Of a DNA stretch of 64,000 nucleotides, positions 1 to 9,598 are shown in pieces. Position numbers and translations under genes: made by a program. The first letter of the stretch is position 1, and every line of letters begins with the position of its first letter. The notes under the pieces were generated by a model, which made no database searches, was not told the DNA's origin, and saw only the letters and a list, made by a program, of their open reading frames with translations. The stretch comes from Pseudomonadota bacterium (GTDB taxonomy: Bacteria; Pseudomonadota; Gammaproteobacteria; Acidiferrobacterales; Acidiferrobacteraceae): the NCBI GenBank assembly GCA_021819245.1, contig JAKARI010000001.1, forward strand, positions 62,001-126,000. The letters are read 5' to 3'.

Positions 1-240
1 ACCCAGTCGAGCCCCGCCGGACGCAGGAGCGTGTCGATCCGGGCCTGGGTGAGCATGCCCCGCCCCGCAACAACACCTTCAGTCCCTCGATGACGTCCTC
101 GGAGAGCGCCGACAGATTGGCCAGCGTGCGCTTGATAACCTTCTTGCCCTCGCGGCGGGACTCGCGCAGGAGGACCGCCGGCGGGGAGTTGCAATTGGGC
201 GCGCGCTCGATAGACAGGGACACACCACTACGACATGCAT
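1..240 (-). pseudogene. IS1634-family transposase remnant (N-terminus joined to an internal piece)
   Basis: Read on the minus strand from an ATG at 238-240, the translation contains SPPAVLLRESRREGKK and KRTLANLSALSEDVIEG, the typical N-terminus of IS1634-type transposases. Past about position 65 the frame changes and MLTQARIDTLLRPAGLDW follows, a segment that in intact members lies far downstream near the first catalytic Asp. The copy has therefore lost an internal part and been frameshifted; it runs off the window edge. Family recognised from memory, not by search. The adjoining 241-342 holds no gene I can support. Confidence 0.6.
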
Positions 241-342
241 CACGCCAATGCACTCCATATGTCCTTAACATACATGGGTACCCTCTCGGCCGAAAAAACC
301 ACCCCACTCCTTGTCGGAAAAGGGATTTTTCATTTTAGGGGG

Positions 343-2238
343 TCACAGTTCGGACTCAGGGGCGGTGACGATACGCGCGGGCTCCACGGGTGGCGGCTGG
401 GCAAGACCAATCATATCCCTCAAGACCTCGGCCACCCCCTGTTCGTCATCCTCTGCACACAGCGTACGCAGGCGATTGAGGCCCTCGGTGAAACGCGCCG
501 GATCGGCATAGGTCCCCGGGGTGACGCGAATCTTGGGATGCACGGTCTCAAGCAACGCCTCGTCTGCATAAAACAGCTCTTCGTAGAGCTTCTCGCCGGG
601 CCTAAGGCCGGTATAGATGATCTCGATATCCCGTCCGGGCTGCTTGCCCGATAAAAGGATCAGCTGCTCGGCGAGGTAGCTGATGCGCACCGGGTCACCC
701 ATATCCAGGACGAAGATCTCGCCGCCCTTGCCCATGACGCTCGACTGCAGGATGAGTCCGCAGGCCTCGGGTATGGTCATGAAATAGCGGGTGATATCCC
801 GGTGCGTGACCGTGACCGGACCGCCGCTTGCGATCTGGGTCTTAAAGAGTGGGATGACGCTGCCCGCAGAACCCAGGACATTGCCGAAACGCACGGTCAG
901 AAACCGCGTTCGCGAGCGGGCGCTGATCTGCTGGCACAGGATCTCTGCGGCACGCTTGGTGGCACCCATGACGTTGGATGGATTTACCGCCTTGTCGGTC
1001 GATATGAGGAGGAAGACCCCGCATCTATGCCGATCCGCGGCCTCGGCCAGGGTCTCGGTCCCAAACACGTTGTTCAATACCGCGGCGCGGCCCTGATTCT
1101 CCAGCATCGGGACATGCTTGTAGGCGGCCGCATGAAAGATCATCTCGGGGCGCTCGCGGTGAAGGACGCGATCGACGAGCACCGTGTCGCGGACATCGCC
1201 CAAGACCGGCAATAGTCCCAGATGCGGATGGTCACGGCGCAGTTCGAGCTCGATGTTATAGAGGTTGAACTCGCTGCGCTCAAACAGGATCAGCCGGCGG
1301 GGGCCAAGCTGCGCGATCTGCCGGCACAACTCCGACCCTATGGAGCCGCCGGCCCCCGATACCAGCACCACCTTGCCGCCTACGCCCTGTGCAATCTCCT
1401 CTTGATGCAGGCAGACCGGTTCCCGGCCGAGAAGGTCTTCGATGCGCACCTCGCGCAGCTCCCGAATGGTGACCTGGCCGTCGACTAGGCTCTGAAGGCC
1501 TGGCAGGATGCGAAACGGGCGACCGCTGCGCTCACAGAGCTCCACGAGACGGCGCATGCGATCGGCCTTGGCCTCGGTGACCGCAATAAATACGATATCC
1601 ACCTCAAGACCCGTAGCCACCTGCAACAATTGCCCGCAATCGGCGACCACCGGCACCCCATGAATCTCCTGGCCGATGCGCCGGGGATTGTCGTCCACGA
1701 AGGCCACCGGCCGGAAACCAATGGTCGCATCGCGCAGGAGATCACGCACCAGCATCTCGCCCGCGCGCCCGGCGCCTACGATGAGCGCCTTCTTGCCCGA
1801 GGTCTGATAGAGGCCCCGGTCCTTGAACAACCGGTAGAGAAATCGCGGGCCGCCCAGCAGCATGGTCAAGAGCATCGCGTCCAAGACGAACGCCGAGCGC
1901 GGCACCAAGACCAGGCGCTCTCCGAGAAACAAGACGAGGGCACTGGCCGCGGTGCCGACGATGATGGCCTTTAAGATACGCCACAGATCGGGCAAGGAGG
2001 CAAACCGCCATAACCCGCGGTACAGCCCCATGCTCCAGAAGACGAGGCCCTGAACCACCAGGACCACGGGCAACAACGTCAGACCTCGATGCCAAAAGCT
2101 CTGCGGGACATAGCCCATGTCAAAGCGCAGCCAGTAGGCGCCAAGCCACGCGAGCACGATGGCGACGAGATCGTGCCCGACCACTGCCCAGCGCCCGATC
2201 GGCGCCTTAACGCGCGTCCTTGCCGGAAATCTGCCCAC
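343..2238 (-). CDS. Membrane-bound nucleoside-diphosphate-sugar 4,6-dehydratase (WbpM/CapD/PglF-like)
   Basis: Polysaccharide-biosynthesis epimerase/dehydratase that makes a UDP-4-keto-6-deoxy-HexNAc for O-antigen or capsule. The N-terminal 130 residues form about four membrane helices (HDLVAIVLAWLGAYWLRF onward). A first Rossmann fold follows (ALIVGAGRAGEML), then the catalytic short-chain-dehydrogenase domain with GAGGSIGSELCRQI, FHAAAYKHVPMLE and STDKAVNPSNVMGATKR. The GTG at 2238 is preferred because GGGAGGGG lies just upstream and it leaves a normal-length N-terminus; an ATG at 2277 is possible. It overlaps the 3' end of the GT4 gene and is last in the block. Confidence 0.9.
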   Translation of the reverse strand: MGRFPARTRVKAPIGRWAVVGHDLVAIVLAWLGAYWLRFDMGYVPQSFWHRGLTLLPVVLVVQGLVFWSMGLYRGLWRFASLPDLWRILKAIIVGTAASALVLFLGERLVLVPRSAFVLDAMLLTMLLGGPRFLYRLFKDRGLYQTSGKKALIVGAGRAGEMLVRDLLRDATIGFRPVAFVDDNPRRIGQEIHGVPVVADCGQLLQVATGLEVDIVFIAVTEAKADRMRRLVELCERSGRPFRILPGLQSLVDGQVTIRELREVRIEDLLGREPVCLHQEEIAQGVGGKVVLVSGAGGSIGSELCRQIAQLGPRRLILFERSEFNLYNIELELRRDHPHLGLLPVLGDVRDTVLVDRVLHRERPEMIFHAAAYKHVPMLENQGRAAVLNNVFGTETLAEAADRHRCGVFLLISTDKAVNPSNVMGATKRAAEILCQQISARSRTRFLTVRFGNVLGSAGSVIPLFKTQIASGGPVTVTHRDITRYFMTIPEACGLILQSSVMGKGGEIFVLDMGDPVRISYLAEQLILLSGKQPGRDIEIIYTGLRPGEKLYEELFYADEALLETVHPKIRVTPGTYADPARFTEGLNRLRTLCAEDDEQGVAEVLRDMIGLAQPPPVEPARIVTAPESEL

Positions 2239-3244
2239 GCCCCTCCCACCGCTCGACCAGTGCGGCCAACGCCCCATACAGGGCCGCCAATGCCGCGATT
2301 ATAGCCCATTGCACAGGCACTGACGCTTCCGCCCCGCCGAAGGCTGCCAGCCCGCACACCGCCATCACGGCATACTCCCCGAGGACCGTGCGGCGATGGG
2401 ACAGGCCGGCACGCACCAGGCGCTGATAATAGTGCCCGCGGTGGGCCGCCGTGAGGCGCTCCCCGCGCGCCACCCTTCTGGCAAGTGTCACGGTCGCATC
2501 GACCAGAAACGGCGAAAACGCCGCAAGACCTGCCCACAAGGGAAAATCACCGCGGCCGGCCCCGACGAGTATCATGATGCCGGCCGCAAACCCAAGCAGG
2601 GTGGCGCCCATATCCCCCATGAAGAGCCGCGCAGGCGGAAAATTGGCCACGGTAAACCCAAGCGCCGCAGACGCCACCGCGAGCGCCATCCCGGCGAGAC
2701 CGGGGTCATGGGCCCGGTACGCGAGCGCCGCAAGCGTCGCGAAACCAAAGACCGCCATACCGCCCGCGAAGCCGTCCATGCCATCCATGAAGTTATAGAG
2801 ATTGATCCACCACACCAGAAACACCACGGTCGCGAGTATGGCAAGCGGGGCGCCGAGGGTGATCGCCACTCCCGGCAACCATAGCGCCGGCAACCGGGTC
2901 GCGCCCGCCGCCACCGCCAGGGCGGCGACGGCATGCACCACGAGGCGCGTGCGCGGGCTCACGCTCCATTGATCGTCGAGCCATGACACAAGCGCCACCG
3001 CCACCATGGCGGCGGTGATGACAAACCCAGGTTGCGTGAACCCCCACGAAAGCCCCATGGCCGCCACCAAGGCCCCGCACAGGATTGCAAGCCCCCCGGT
3101 GCGCGGCACCGGGCGATCATGCAAGGATCGCTCATTGGGCCAGTCCAAGACCTGCCAGGGATTGCGCGGGTGGGACAACAGCCAACAGGCGAGCCATGCG
3201 ACCGCCGCCCCGGCGGCATCCAGGGACCATGACCAGGCGCTCAT
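2207..3244 (-). CDS. Glycosyltransferase family 4 (WecA/WbpL/MraY-like) initiating sugar-phosphate transferase
   Basis: Polytopic inner-membrane enzyme of 345 residues that transfers a HexNAc-1-phosphate to undecaprenyl phosphate, starting O-unit assembly. Family motifs are present in order: SLHDRPVPRTGGLAI near residue 40, NLYNFMDGMDGFAGG around 150 (catalytic Asp loop) and FMGDMGATLLGF around 215. About ten hydrophobic segments. Starts with ATGA overlapping the stop of the GT2 gene, implying coupled translation. Together with the WbpM-like gene this is the usual pair that makes and loads the first sugar; exact substrate unknown. Confidence 0.9.
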   Translation of the reverse strand: MSAWSWSLDAAGAAVAWLACWLLSHPRNPWQVLDWPNERSLHDRPVPRTGGLAILCGALVAAMGLSWGFTQPGFVITAAMVAVALVSWLDDQWSVSPRTRLVVHAVAALAVAAGATRLPALWLPGVAITLGAPLAILATVVFLVWWINLYNFMDGMDGFAGGMAVFGFATLAALAYRAHDPGLAGMALAVASAALGFTVANFPPARLFMGDMGATLLGFAAGIMILVGAGRGDFPLWAGLAAFSPFLVDATVTLARRVARGERLTAAHRGHYYQRLVRAGLSHRRTVLGEYAVMAVCGLAAFGGAEASVPVQWAIIAALAALYGALAALVERWEGRGQISGKDAR

Positions 3245-3996
3245 GATGATCGGGCCCGGCGCGCGCGCAGCTTCCGATAGGCCGCTGATCGAAAAAATCG
3301 CAGCGCGCTTTGCACGTGCCAGAGAAAATAGCGCAGGCGGCGATGCGAGGCGCGCTGCCCGTCATGAATAACGACCGCCGCGTCCGCGCGTTGTACGCGT
3401 AGACCGGCAAGCCGCAGCCGGCAGCATAGGTCGCAATCCTCGTAATAGAGGTGGTAGCGGGGATCGAAGCCGCCGATGGCCTCAAAAGTAGCGGTTCGAA
3501 ACGCCATGAACATCCCGGCTGCCCAGTCTTCGCCCCGGTCCGCAGGGCGCGCGCCGGCGACAAACCGGCGCACCGTAGTCCACGGCGTCGGCCAAGACCG
3601 CATGCTGTCTTGCTCGTCACCCGCGCTGCCCACCACAAGCGGCACCGCCACCCCCACATCAGGATCCTCGAGTGCGGCCACGAGCGGCGCGAACGGATCG
3701 CGCATAAGGCGCACGTCGGGGTTTACGACACAAAAGATATCCGAAGGCACGGCGGCGGCCGCGGCATTGTGATTGGCGGCAAAGCCGCGCACGGCGGTAT
3801 TGCGCACGACCGTGACAGGAAACGGGGGCGCCAGATCCGGCAGCGGCTCGGGGCGATTTATGGTCAATACCACATGCACGGGGGTATGGCACACGGCCGC
3901 GATGTCGGCAAAAAGCCGCGCGATCTGCGCGCCCTGCCCGTGGCTTATCACCGACACGATGATGCGCACCTGGTCCCTTAAGCCGACGCGATTCAC
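3241..3996 (-). CDS. Glycosyltransferase family 2 (rhamnosyltransferase-like)
   Basis: Cytoplasmic GT-A fold enzyme of 251 residues. The N-terminal half reads as a nucleotide-sugar binding domain (RIIVSVISHGQG, ending in the metal-binding FCVVNPDVRL). The C-terminal half has GMFMAFRTATFEAIGGFD and HLYYEDCDLCCRLRLAGL, the ED/acceptor motif of WbbL-like rhamnosyltransferases. Overlaps both neighbours by four bases. Likely adds the second or a later sugar of the O-unit; donor and acceptor cannot be told from sequence. Confidence 0.85.
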   Translation of the reverse strand: MNRVGLRDQVRIIVSVISHGQGAQIARLFADIAAVCHTPVHVVLTINRPEPLPDLAPPFPVTVVRNTAVRGFAANHNAAAAAVPSDIFCVVNPDVRLMRDPFAPLVAALEDPDVGVAVPLVVGSAGDEQDSMRSWPTPWTTVRRFVAGARPADRGEDWAAGMFMAFRTATFEAIGGFDPRYHLYYEDCDLCCRLRLAGLRVQRADAAVVIHDGQRASHRRLRYFLWHVQSALRFFRSAAYRKLRARRARSS

Positions 3997-4898
3997 GGAT
4001 AGACCTTATGTCCGGTACGCGCGGCCACCATATCGGCAACCCCCGAAGCCAGCGTATACCGCGGGGCCATTCCGAGATCGCCCCACACGCGCCCATCATC
4101 GCTTACGCACGACTCGAGAAGCGGCGCGAGCGAGCGCGTGTCCCACGGGCACCGGCCCACCCAGCGCGCTACGTGATCGCCAAAACGCCCCACAGCCGCT
4201 AGCAGGCCCGCCGGCAGGGCGGTACGCCCCGGCGAACGACCCAGCGCATCCCGCATCACGTCATAGATATCGCGCAGGGTATAAGACGTGCCGTCGGTTA
4301 CGGTATAGACCGCGCCGCCGCCGCGCACCGCCACCAACGCCACCAGCACGCGCACGAGGTCATCGCGATGCACGAGGCTGCGGCGCGCGCCGGCGCGGGG
4401 AATCGGCAACGGCCACGGGAGATCCGCCGCCTTGAGCAGGCGCTCGAGATTTCCCCGCATGCCCGCGCCATACACGAGCGCGGGACGCACGATCACAACC
4501 GACGGCAGGCCGCAGGCCTGGACCAGACCCTCGGCCATCGCGCGGCTCTTTGCATAGGCATCGTGCGCGCACTCCACCTTGATGCTGCTTACGAACACGA
4601 ACCGGCCGACCCCCGCGCGGCGGGCCTCGGCCACAAGCGCGCGCGTGCCCTCGACAGTGACCGCCTGGTGCTCATGAGGGGCCGCGCGGGTGTGGGCCAC
4701 CCCGGCGAGATGGACGACGGCCTCGCAGTCTTCACAGGCGCCAGCGAGCGATCCGGGGACCCCCAGATCCGCGCGATGCCAGTCCTTCACCGCCCCCGGC
4801 CCCCGCCCCAGACCGCGCACCGTATGACCGGCGGCCTCCAGGGCGCTTGCCAGGGCGCCGCCGATGAAGCCCGATGCCCCGGTCACGAGCACACGCAT
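3993..4898 (-). CDS. NAD-dependent epimerase/reductase (extended SDR), polysaccharide locus
   Basis: Extended short-chain dehydrogenase of 301 residues with an N-terminal Rossmann signature GASGFIGGALASAL and the conserved VVHLAGVAH segment. By position next to WbpM-like and WbpL-like genes it could reduce the 4-keto sugar (WbpV/WbpK/Fnl role). The catalytic motif normally written YxxxK is YAKSR here: the nucleotide sequence clearly gives Arg at the Lys position. That is unusual and may affect activity. Overlaps the GT2 gene by four bases; ten bases follow the ABC transporter stop. Confidence 0.85.
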   Translation of the reverse strand: MRVLVTGASGFIGGALASALEAAGHTVRGLGRGPGAVKDWHRADLGVPGSLAGACEDCEAVVHLAGVAHTRAAPHEHQAVTVEGTRALVAEARRAGVGRFVFVSSIKVECAHDAYAKSRAMAEGLVQACGLPSVVIVRPALVYGAGMRGNLERLLKAADLPWPLPIPRAGARRSLVHRDDLVRVLVALVAVRGGGAVYTVTDGTSYTLRDIYDVMRDALGRSPGRTALPAGLLAAVGRFGDHVARWVGRCPWDTRSLAPLLESCVSDDGRVWGDLGMAPRYTLASGVADMVAARTGHKVYP

Positions 4899-4908
4899 GC
4901 CGCCTCCA

Positions 4909-6699
4909 TTAGGCCGCCGGTGTCGTGGCCAACGGCCCGCGCCCCTGAAAAAACGCGTGGCTACGCGCCAGTTCCGCGAATTCCCCGCGCGCCATGACCC
5001 GTCCGCCCTCGAGCAAGACGACCTGGTCGCAGCTTGCGACCGTACTCAGCCGATGGGCGATCACAATGAGTGTCTTGCGCCCGGCAAGGGCCGTGATGGC
5101 GGCGGTCAAATCGGCCTCTGTGGGCCCGTCGAGGGCCGAGGTGGCCTCATCCAGGACCAGTACCGAGGGGTCATGATAGAGGGCGCGGGCGATGCCCAGG
5201 CGCTGGCGCTGGCCGCCCGACAGACTCGTGCCGTGATCACCGATCCTGGTGTCGATGCCGGCCGGGAGATCGGCTACGAAGCGCGCAAGCTGCGCCGTCT
5301 CGAGCGCCCTTGCCACCGCGCCGCGATCGATCTCCTCTTCGGCCACGCCAAAGGCGACATTGGCGGCGATGGTATCATCCGCCAGATAGACCTGCTGCGG
5401 GACATAGCCTATCTGCCGCCGCCAGGCCTTGATGGCCCCGGCGCGAAGCGGCTCCCCGTCTACGAGCAGATCGCCCTGGCCCTGCAAGAGCCCCAACAAG
5501 ACATCGGCAAGCGTGCTCTTGCCCGCCCCCGACGGACCTACGAAGGCCACCGATGAGCCCTTGGCGATGGTCAGATCGATCCCGTCGAGCGCCTGCCGGG
5601 TGCTGCCCGGATAGGCATAGCTAAAACCGCGCAGGGTGATCTCGCGGGCAAACGACAAGGCCTCGACGCCGACCTCATCATCTGCAGCCGACCCCACCTC
5701 CGCGAGCGCCTCCGCGACGATGGCAATGGTCGCGCGATTGAAGCGTATCGACATCGCGGCATTCAGCATCTTGGTAAACGACGGCATGAGGCGAAACACC
5801 GCCATGGCATACATGGCCATGAGCGGAATGGCCGCCTGAGGCTGCCTAAGGACCCACTGCGCATACAAGAGGATGCCGATCAGGCCGGCGAACGCCAAGG
5901 CCTCTATGGCCAGTCGCGGCATGTGCACGGTGACCATCTGCGCCGCGCTCGCCTCGCTGTAACGGTGGGTCGCCTGCTCATGCTGCGACAACAGCCGGTC
6001 CTGCCGGTCCAGAACCGTGAGATCCTTGATGGCCGCAAGCCCCGTCGCCGCGTGCCGAAACATCGAGGTCAGCGCATCCTGGCGCGCGCGCCCGAGGCGC
6101 TCGCTGCGCGCGCGTGTGGCACGAAACACCATGATGAACGCCACCCCGAGGACGGCGCCGATACCAAGCGTCAGGGCCGGGCTTACCGCCATCAAAAGGG
6201 CAAACACGGCGAGCGACACCACGGACTCGCTTATGAGCTGCAGGCCCGGCAACAAGACGCCGTCGGTCAGAATCGGTATCTCGCCGCGCACATTCTTCAG
6301 AAGATCAGTGCTGTTACGCGCTAGGTGAAAGGCGTAAGGGGCGGCCATATAGCCCGCAAGCAAGCGGTCCGAGAGGTCCTTTTGCAGCCGGTAGAGAAAA
6401 CCAAACTGGCGGCGGTAGCCGCGCGACACCACCACAGCCTTGGTGCCTATGATGGCAAGCAGCATGAAGGCCAGAGCGACTGCGAACTCGCGGCCCGAAG
6501 AGATGCCGAAAAACCGGTCGAAGGTCCGCACTGCGGGCATGGCCATCACATGGCGCGGGTTTACGAGGAACATGGCCACCGGCAACACGATGCCCACACC
6601 CAGCATCTCAAAGCCCGAGGTGATCACCATCCACAGGAAAATCCGCAGCGCCTCGCGCCGCTCACCAGGCCTTAGGATTTTCCATAGCGCCTTCATCAT
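4909..6699 (-). CDS. ABC exporter, permease fused to ATPase (MsbA/PglK flippase-like)
   Basis: Half-transporter of 596 residues: six predicted membrane helices in the first 320 residues, then a nucleotide-binding domain. Walker A is GPSGAGKST, the signature is SLSGGQRQRLGIARAL, Walker B is VLVLDEATSALD and the switch His is in IVIAHRLST. The start (FEMLGVGIVLPVAMFLVNP) resembles PglK/WlaB, which flips lipid-linked oligosaccharide. That fits a block with glycosyltransferases but no visible Wzx or Wzy. The start may be the second of two adjacent ATGs (6696). A 204-base gap separates it from hldD. Confidence 0.85.
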   Translation of the reverse strand: MMKALWKILRPGERREALRIFLWMVITSGFEMLGVGIVLPVAMFLVNPRHVMAMPAVRTFDRFFGISSGREFAVALAFMLLAIIGTKAVVVSRGYRRQFGFLYRLQKDLSDRLLAGYMAAPYAFHLARNSTDLLKNVRGEIPILTDGVLLPGLQLISESVVSLAVFALLMAVSPALTLGIGAVLGVAFIMVFRATRARSERLGRARQDALTSMFRHAATGLAAIKDLTVLDRQDRLLSQHEQATHRYSEASAAQMVTVHMPRLAIEALAFAGLIGILLYAQWVLRQPQAAIPLMAMYAMAVFRLMPSFTKMLNAAMSIRFNRATIAIVAEALAEVGSAADDEVGVEALSFAREITLRGFSYAYPGSTRQALDGIDLTIAKGSSVAFVGPSGAGKSTLADVLLGLLQGQGDLLVDGEPLRAGAIKAWRRQIGYVPQQVYLADDTIAANVAFGVAEEEIDRGAVARALETAQLARFVADLPAGIDTRIGDHGTSLSGGQRQRLGIARALYHDPSVLVLDEATSALDGPTEADLTAAITALAGRKTLIVIAHRLSTVASCDQVVLLEGGRVMARGEFAELARSHAFFQGRGPLATTPAA

Positions 6700-6903
6700 C
6701 GCCCCCCTCGACTCAAGGCGATCCTCAATAAGGCCCGCCCGCGAAAACGCGCTGTACTCGGGCCTTCACCATGCGCTTGCCCGAGACGGGTCGGGGTCGC
6801 ACGAGAGATGGCGCGCCCGAGGCGGCCTGCCGGCCGCGTCACAAGGCCTGCGGCCGCCGGCCGCGCCCTGGCGTGGGGACGCGCACTCGTGGCCCACCCC
6901 CCC

Positions 6904-7902
6904 TTAGGCACCCTGCGCGCGGGCCAGCAGCCACTTCACATACCGCGCGACGCCCTGCTCGACATCGTAAGTGGGGGCCGTGTAGCCCGCCTGCCGCAGG
7001 GCATCCACATCCGCCTGCGTGTAGCTCTGATATTTGCCGACCAGGGCCTCGGGAAAGGGGATGTAGGTAATGATATCGCGCGCCACGAGATCCTTCGTCG
7101 CCATCGGTCCCTCGCCCTTGTCGCCCCGCAAGGCATTGACCACCGCGGTCGCCACGTCGTTGAAGGCCTGCGCGCGCCCCGTACCCACATTATAGATGCC
7201 ACTCAACTCCTTGTGATCGAGAAAGTGCAGGTTGATCTTCACCACATCCTCGACCGATACGAAATCGCGCCGCTGCTCGCCGGGGGCATAGCCGCCGCTT
7301 GCGCCAAACAGCCGCACCCGACCGGTATCGCGGTACTGGTGGAAAAAGTGATAGGCAACCGACGCCATGCGCCCCTTGTGCTGCTCGCGCGGCCCATAGA
7401 CGTTGAAATACCGGAAACCGGCCACCTGACAGGCTCCTGTCGCATGGCGCCGGACGTACTGATCGAAGAGAAACTTCGAGTAGCCATAGACATTCAATGG
7501 TGATTCGACCGACCGCTCCTCGCGAAACACGCGTCCGGCGCCATAAACCGAGGCCGACGATGCATACAGGAACTGCGCGCCCTCGCGCTCGCAAAATGCC
7601 AGCAGGCTCTTCGAGAACTCGAAGTTATTGCGCATCATGTACAGGCCGTCGTGGTTCATGGTGTCGGAACACGCACCCTCGTGGAATATCGCCTCCACGC
7701 GGCCGTCATAGACCCCCTTGGCGATATCGGCCAGGAAATCACGCTTGTCTTGATAATCAAGAATCTCGCAATCCGTGAGGTTCAGGAACTTGTCGCCGTG
7801 TTCGAGATTGTCGACGACAAGGATGTCATGGTGGCCGCGCTCATTGAGCGCCTTGACGATATTGGCGCCGATGAATCCGGCCCCACCGGTTACAACGATC
7901 AT
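6904..7902 (-). CDS. hldD: ADP-L-glycero-D-manno-heptose-6-epimerase
   Basis: Last step of ADP-heptose synthesis for the LPS inner core: converts ADP-D-glycero-D-manno-heptose to the L form. 332 residues, close to the usual 310-330. Shows the N-terminal [14 protein letters not shown] nucleotide-binding loop, YASSASVYG, the catalytic YGYSK, and the family stretch [21 protein letters not shown]. Its ATG overlaps the stop of the kinase gene upstream by four bases, so kinase and epimerase are coupled. Confidence 0.96.
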   Translation of the reverse strand: MIVVTGGAGFIGANIVKALNERGHHDILVVDNLEHGDKFLNLTDCEILDYQDKRDFLADIAKGVYDGRVEAIFHEGACSDTMNHDGLYMMRNNFEFSKSLLAFCEREGAQFLYASSASVYGAGRVFREERSVESPLNVYGYSKFLFDQYVRRHATGACQVAGFRYFNVYGPREQHKGRMASVAYHFFHQYRDTGRVRLFGASGGYAPGEQRRDFVSVEDVVKINLHFLDHKELSGIYNVGTGRAQAFNDVATAVVNALRGDKGEGPMATKDLVARDIITYIPFPEALVGKYQSYTQADVDALRQAGYTAPTYDVEQGVARYVKWLLARAQGA

Positions 7903-8867
7903 GACTGGTCCTCCCGGGCCAAGGCCCTCACCAACTCGTCTCGCGGCACGGCCACCGCCCCCAGATGCCCGACCACGATCCCAGCGGCGGCATTGGCGAT
8001 ATGTATGGCGTCAAGGAGGCTCGCCTTGACTGCTAGCGCCGCCCCTATCATCGCAATCACCGTATCGCCGGCGCCGGTCACGTCATAGACCTCATGGGCC
8101 CGCGCGGGGACGTGCGTGCGTGCGCCATCCTTCTGAAACAAGGTCATGCCCTCCTCGCTGCGCGTAACCAATAGAGCATCGAGCGCGAGATCGGCGATGA
8201 GACCGCGCGCCTTGCGCTCGAGCTCGTGCTCGTCGCGAAAACGGCCCGCGACCTGTTCGAACTCCTTGCGATTGGGGGTAATGAGGGTCGCGCCCTGGTA
8301 CGGGCTGTAGTCGTCTCCCTTGGGATCGACTACCACCGGTAGGCCGGCCTTGCGCCCATAGCTGACAATGTCACGCACGTGATTCAACCCACCTTTTCCG
8401 TAATCCGAAACAATCACAGCGCCCACATCGGCGAGCCCTTCCTTATAGCGGGCGACGAGGTCACGACAGCCATCAGGGGTCGCCTGAGTCTCGAAATCGA
8501 TACGTATGAGCTGCTGATTGCGTGATACGACCCGCAGCTTCACCGTGGTATTCACCAATGGATCGCGGATCAATCTATGGCCGACTCCCAAACCGGCAAG
8601 CAGCGCCGCGAGCGAATCGGCGGCGGCGTCGGCGCCGCATAGCCCGACGAGCAGGCAATGCGCGCCGATACCGGCAATGTTCTGGGCGACATTGGCCGCG
8701 CCCCCCGGCCGCTCTTCGACACGCCCGACCGCCACCACCGGCACCGGGGCCTCGGGGGAAATGCGCTCTACCCCCCCGTACCAGTAGCGGTCAAGCATGA
8801 CATCGCCGACCACCGTGACCCGCGCCTGTGCCATGCGGTCTAATACCATGGAAAGCTGATCTGTCAC
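7899..8867 (-). CDS. rfaE1: D-glycero-beta-D-manno-heptose-7-phosphate kinase (RfaE1 / HldE kinase domain)
   Basis: PfkB-family carbohydrate kinase of 322 residues. [11 protein letters not shown] and [16 protein letters not shown] lie near the N-terminus, [10 protein letters not shown] and [21 protein letters not shown] in the middle, and the ATP/anion-hole motif DVTGAGDTV near 260. Only the kinase half of HldE is present; the adenylyltransferase (RfaE2) domain is absent and must be elsewhere. The GTG at 8867 overlaps the pyrF stop as GTGA, which decides the start. Confidence 0.93.
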   Translation of the reverse strand: MTDQLSMVLDRMAQARVTVVGDVMLDRYWYGGVERISPEAPVPVVAVGRVEERPGGAANVAQNIAGIGAHCLLVGLCGADAAADSLAALLAGLGVGHRLIRDPLVNTTVKLRVVSRNQQLIRIDFETQATPDGCRDLVARYKEGLADVGAVIVSDYGKGGLNHVRDIVSYGRKAGLPVVVDPKGDDYSPYQGATLITPNRKEFEQVAGRFRDEHELERKARGLIADLALDALLVTRSEEGMTLFQKDGARTHVPARAHEVYDVTGAGDTVIAMIGAALAVKASLLDAIHIANAAAGIVVGHLGAVAVPRDELVRALAREDQS

Positions 8868-9598
8868 CGATATTCTCTCTCTGTGTCCGAAATCTCTGGC
8901 CTGCGCGCGGCCTGCGCCTCGGCAAGGCACACCGCAAGGGCCTGGGCCGGGTCGGGCGCACGGGTCACGGGCCGCCCCACGACCAGATAATCGGCCCCTG
9001 CCGCCAGGGCCTCGCTGATCGTTCGCGTGCGGCGCTGATCATCCGGCGGCGCCCCCTCGGGACGAATGCCCGGCGTGACAAGCATAAAACCGCCCGCACG
9101 CAGGTCTTGAAGCCCCGGGGCCTCGTGCGCCGAGCAGACCACCCCGTCTAGGCCCGCCTCGCGGCACAACAGCGACAGGCCGCGCACACGCGCATAGCCA
9201 TCACCTAGGCCAAGCGCCGCCAGATCATCGGGGCCATGGCTTGTCAGGATGGTGACGCCGATGAGCCGCGGGCCACCGGGTGGAATCGCGGCGCGCGCCG
9301 CTGCCAGCATGCGCGGCCCGCCCAGGGCGTGCACATTCACCATCCACACACCCATATCCGCGGCGCGCGCGCAAGCGCTCGCCACGGTGTTGGGGATATC
9401 ATGGAACTTGAGATCCAAAAATACGGAAAGCCCCAGATCATGCAGGGCGCGCACCACATCCGGCCCCGCGGCGCAAAAGAGCTCGAGGCCGACCTTGACC
9501 CGGCACTGCGCGGGGTCGAGTCGGCGCGCAAGATCGAGCGCCGACTCCGCGTTCGGAAAATCCAGGGCCACGATGATAGCCGGATCCTTACAAGACAT
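8864..9598 (-). CDS. pyrF: Orotidine 5'-phosphate decarboxylase
   Basis: Final step of de novo UMP synthesis. 244 residues, typical for the bacterial type I enzyme. Begins [17 protein letters not shown], contains the catalytic Asp-Lys-Asp segment [13 protein letters not shown], and ends with the phosphate-binding [17 protein letters not shown] and [15 protein letters not shown]. Overlaps lapB by 11 bases upstream and rfaE1 by four downstream. The pyrF-lapB adjacency is conserved in gammaproteobacteria. Tail residues past AVCLAEAQ are variable. Confidence 0.97.
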   Translation of the reverse strand: MSCKDPAIIVALDFPNAESALDLARRLDPAQCRVKVGLELFCAAGPDVVRALHDLGLSVFLDLKFHDIPNTVASACARAADMGVWMVNVHALGGPRMLAAARAAIPPGGPRLIGVTILTSHGPDDLAALGLGDGYARVRGLSLLCREAGLDGVVCSAHEAPGLQDLRAGGFMLVTPGIRPEGAPPDDQRRTRTISEALAAGADYLVVGRPVTRAPDPAQALAVCLAEAQAARRPEISDTEREYR

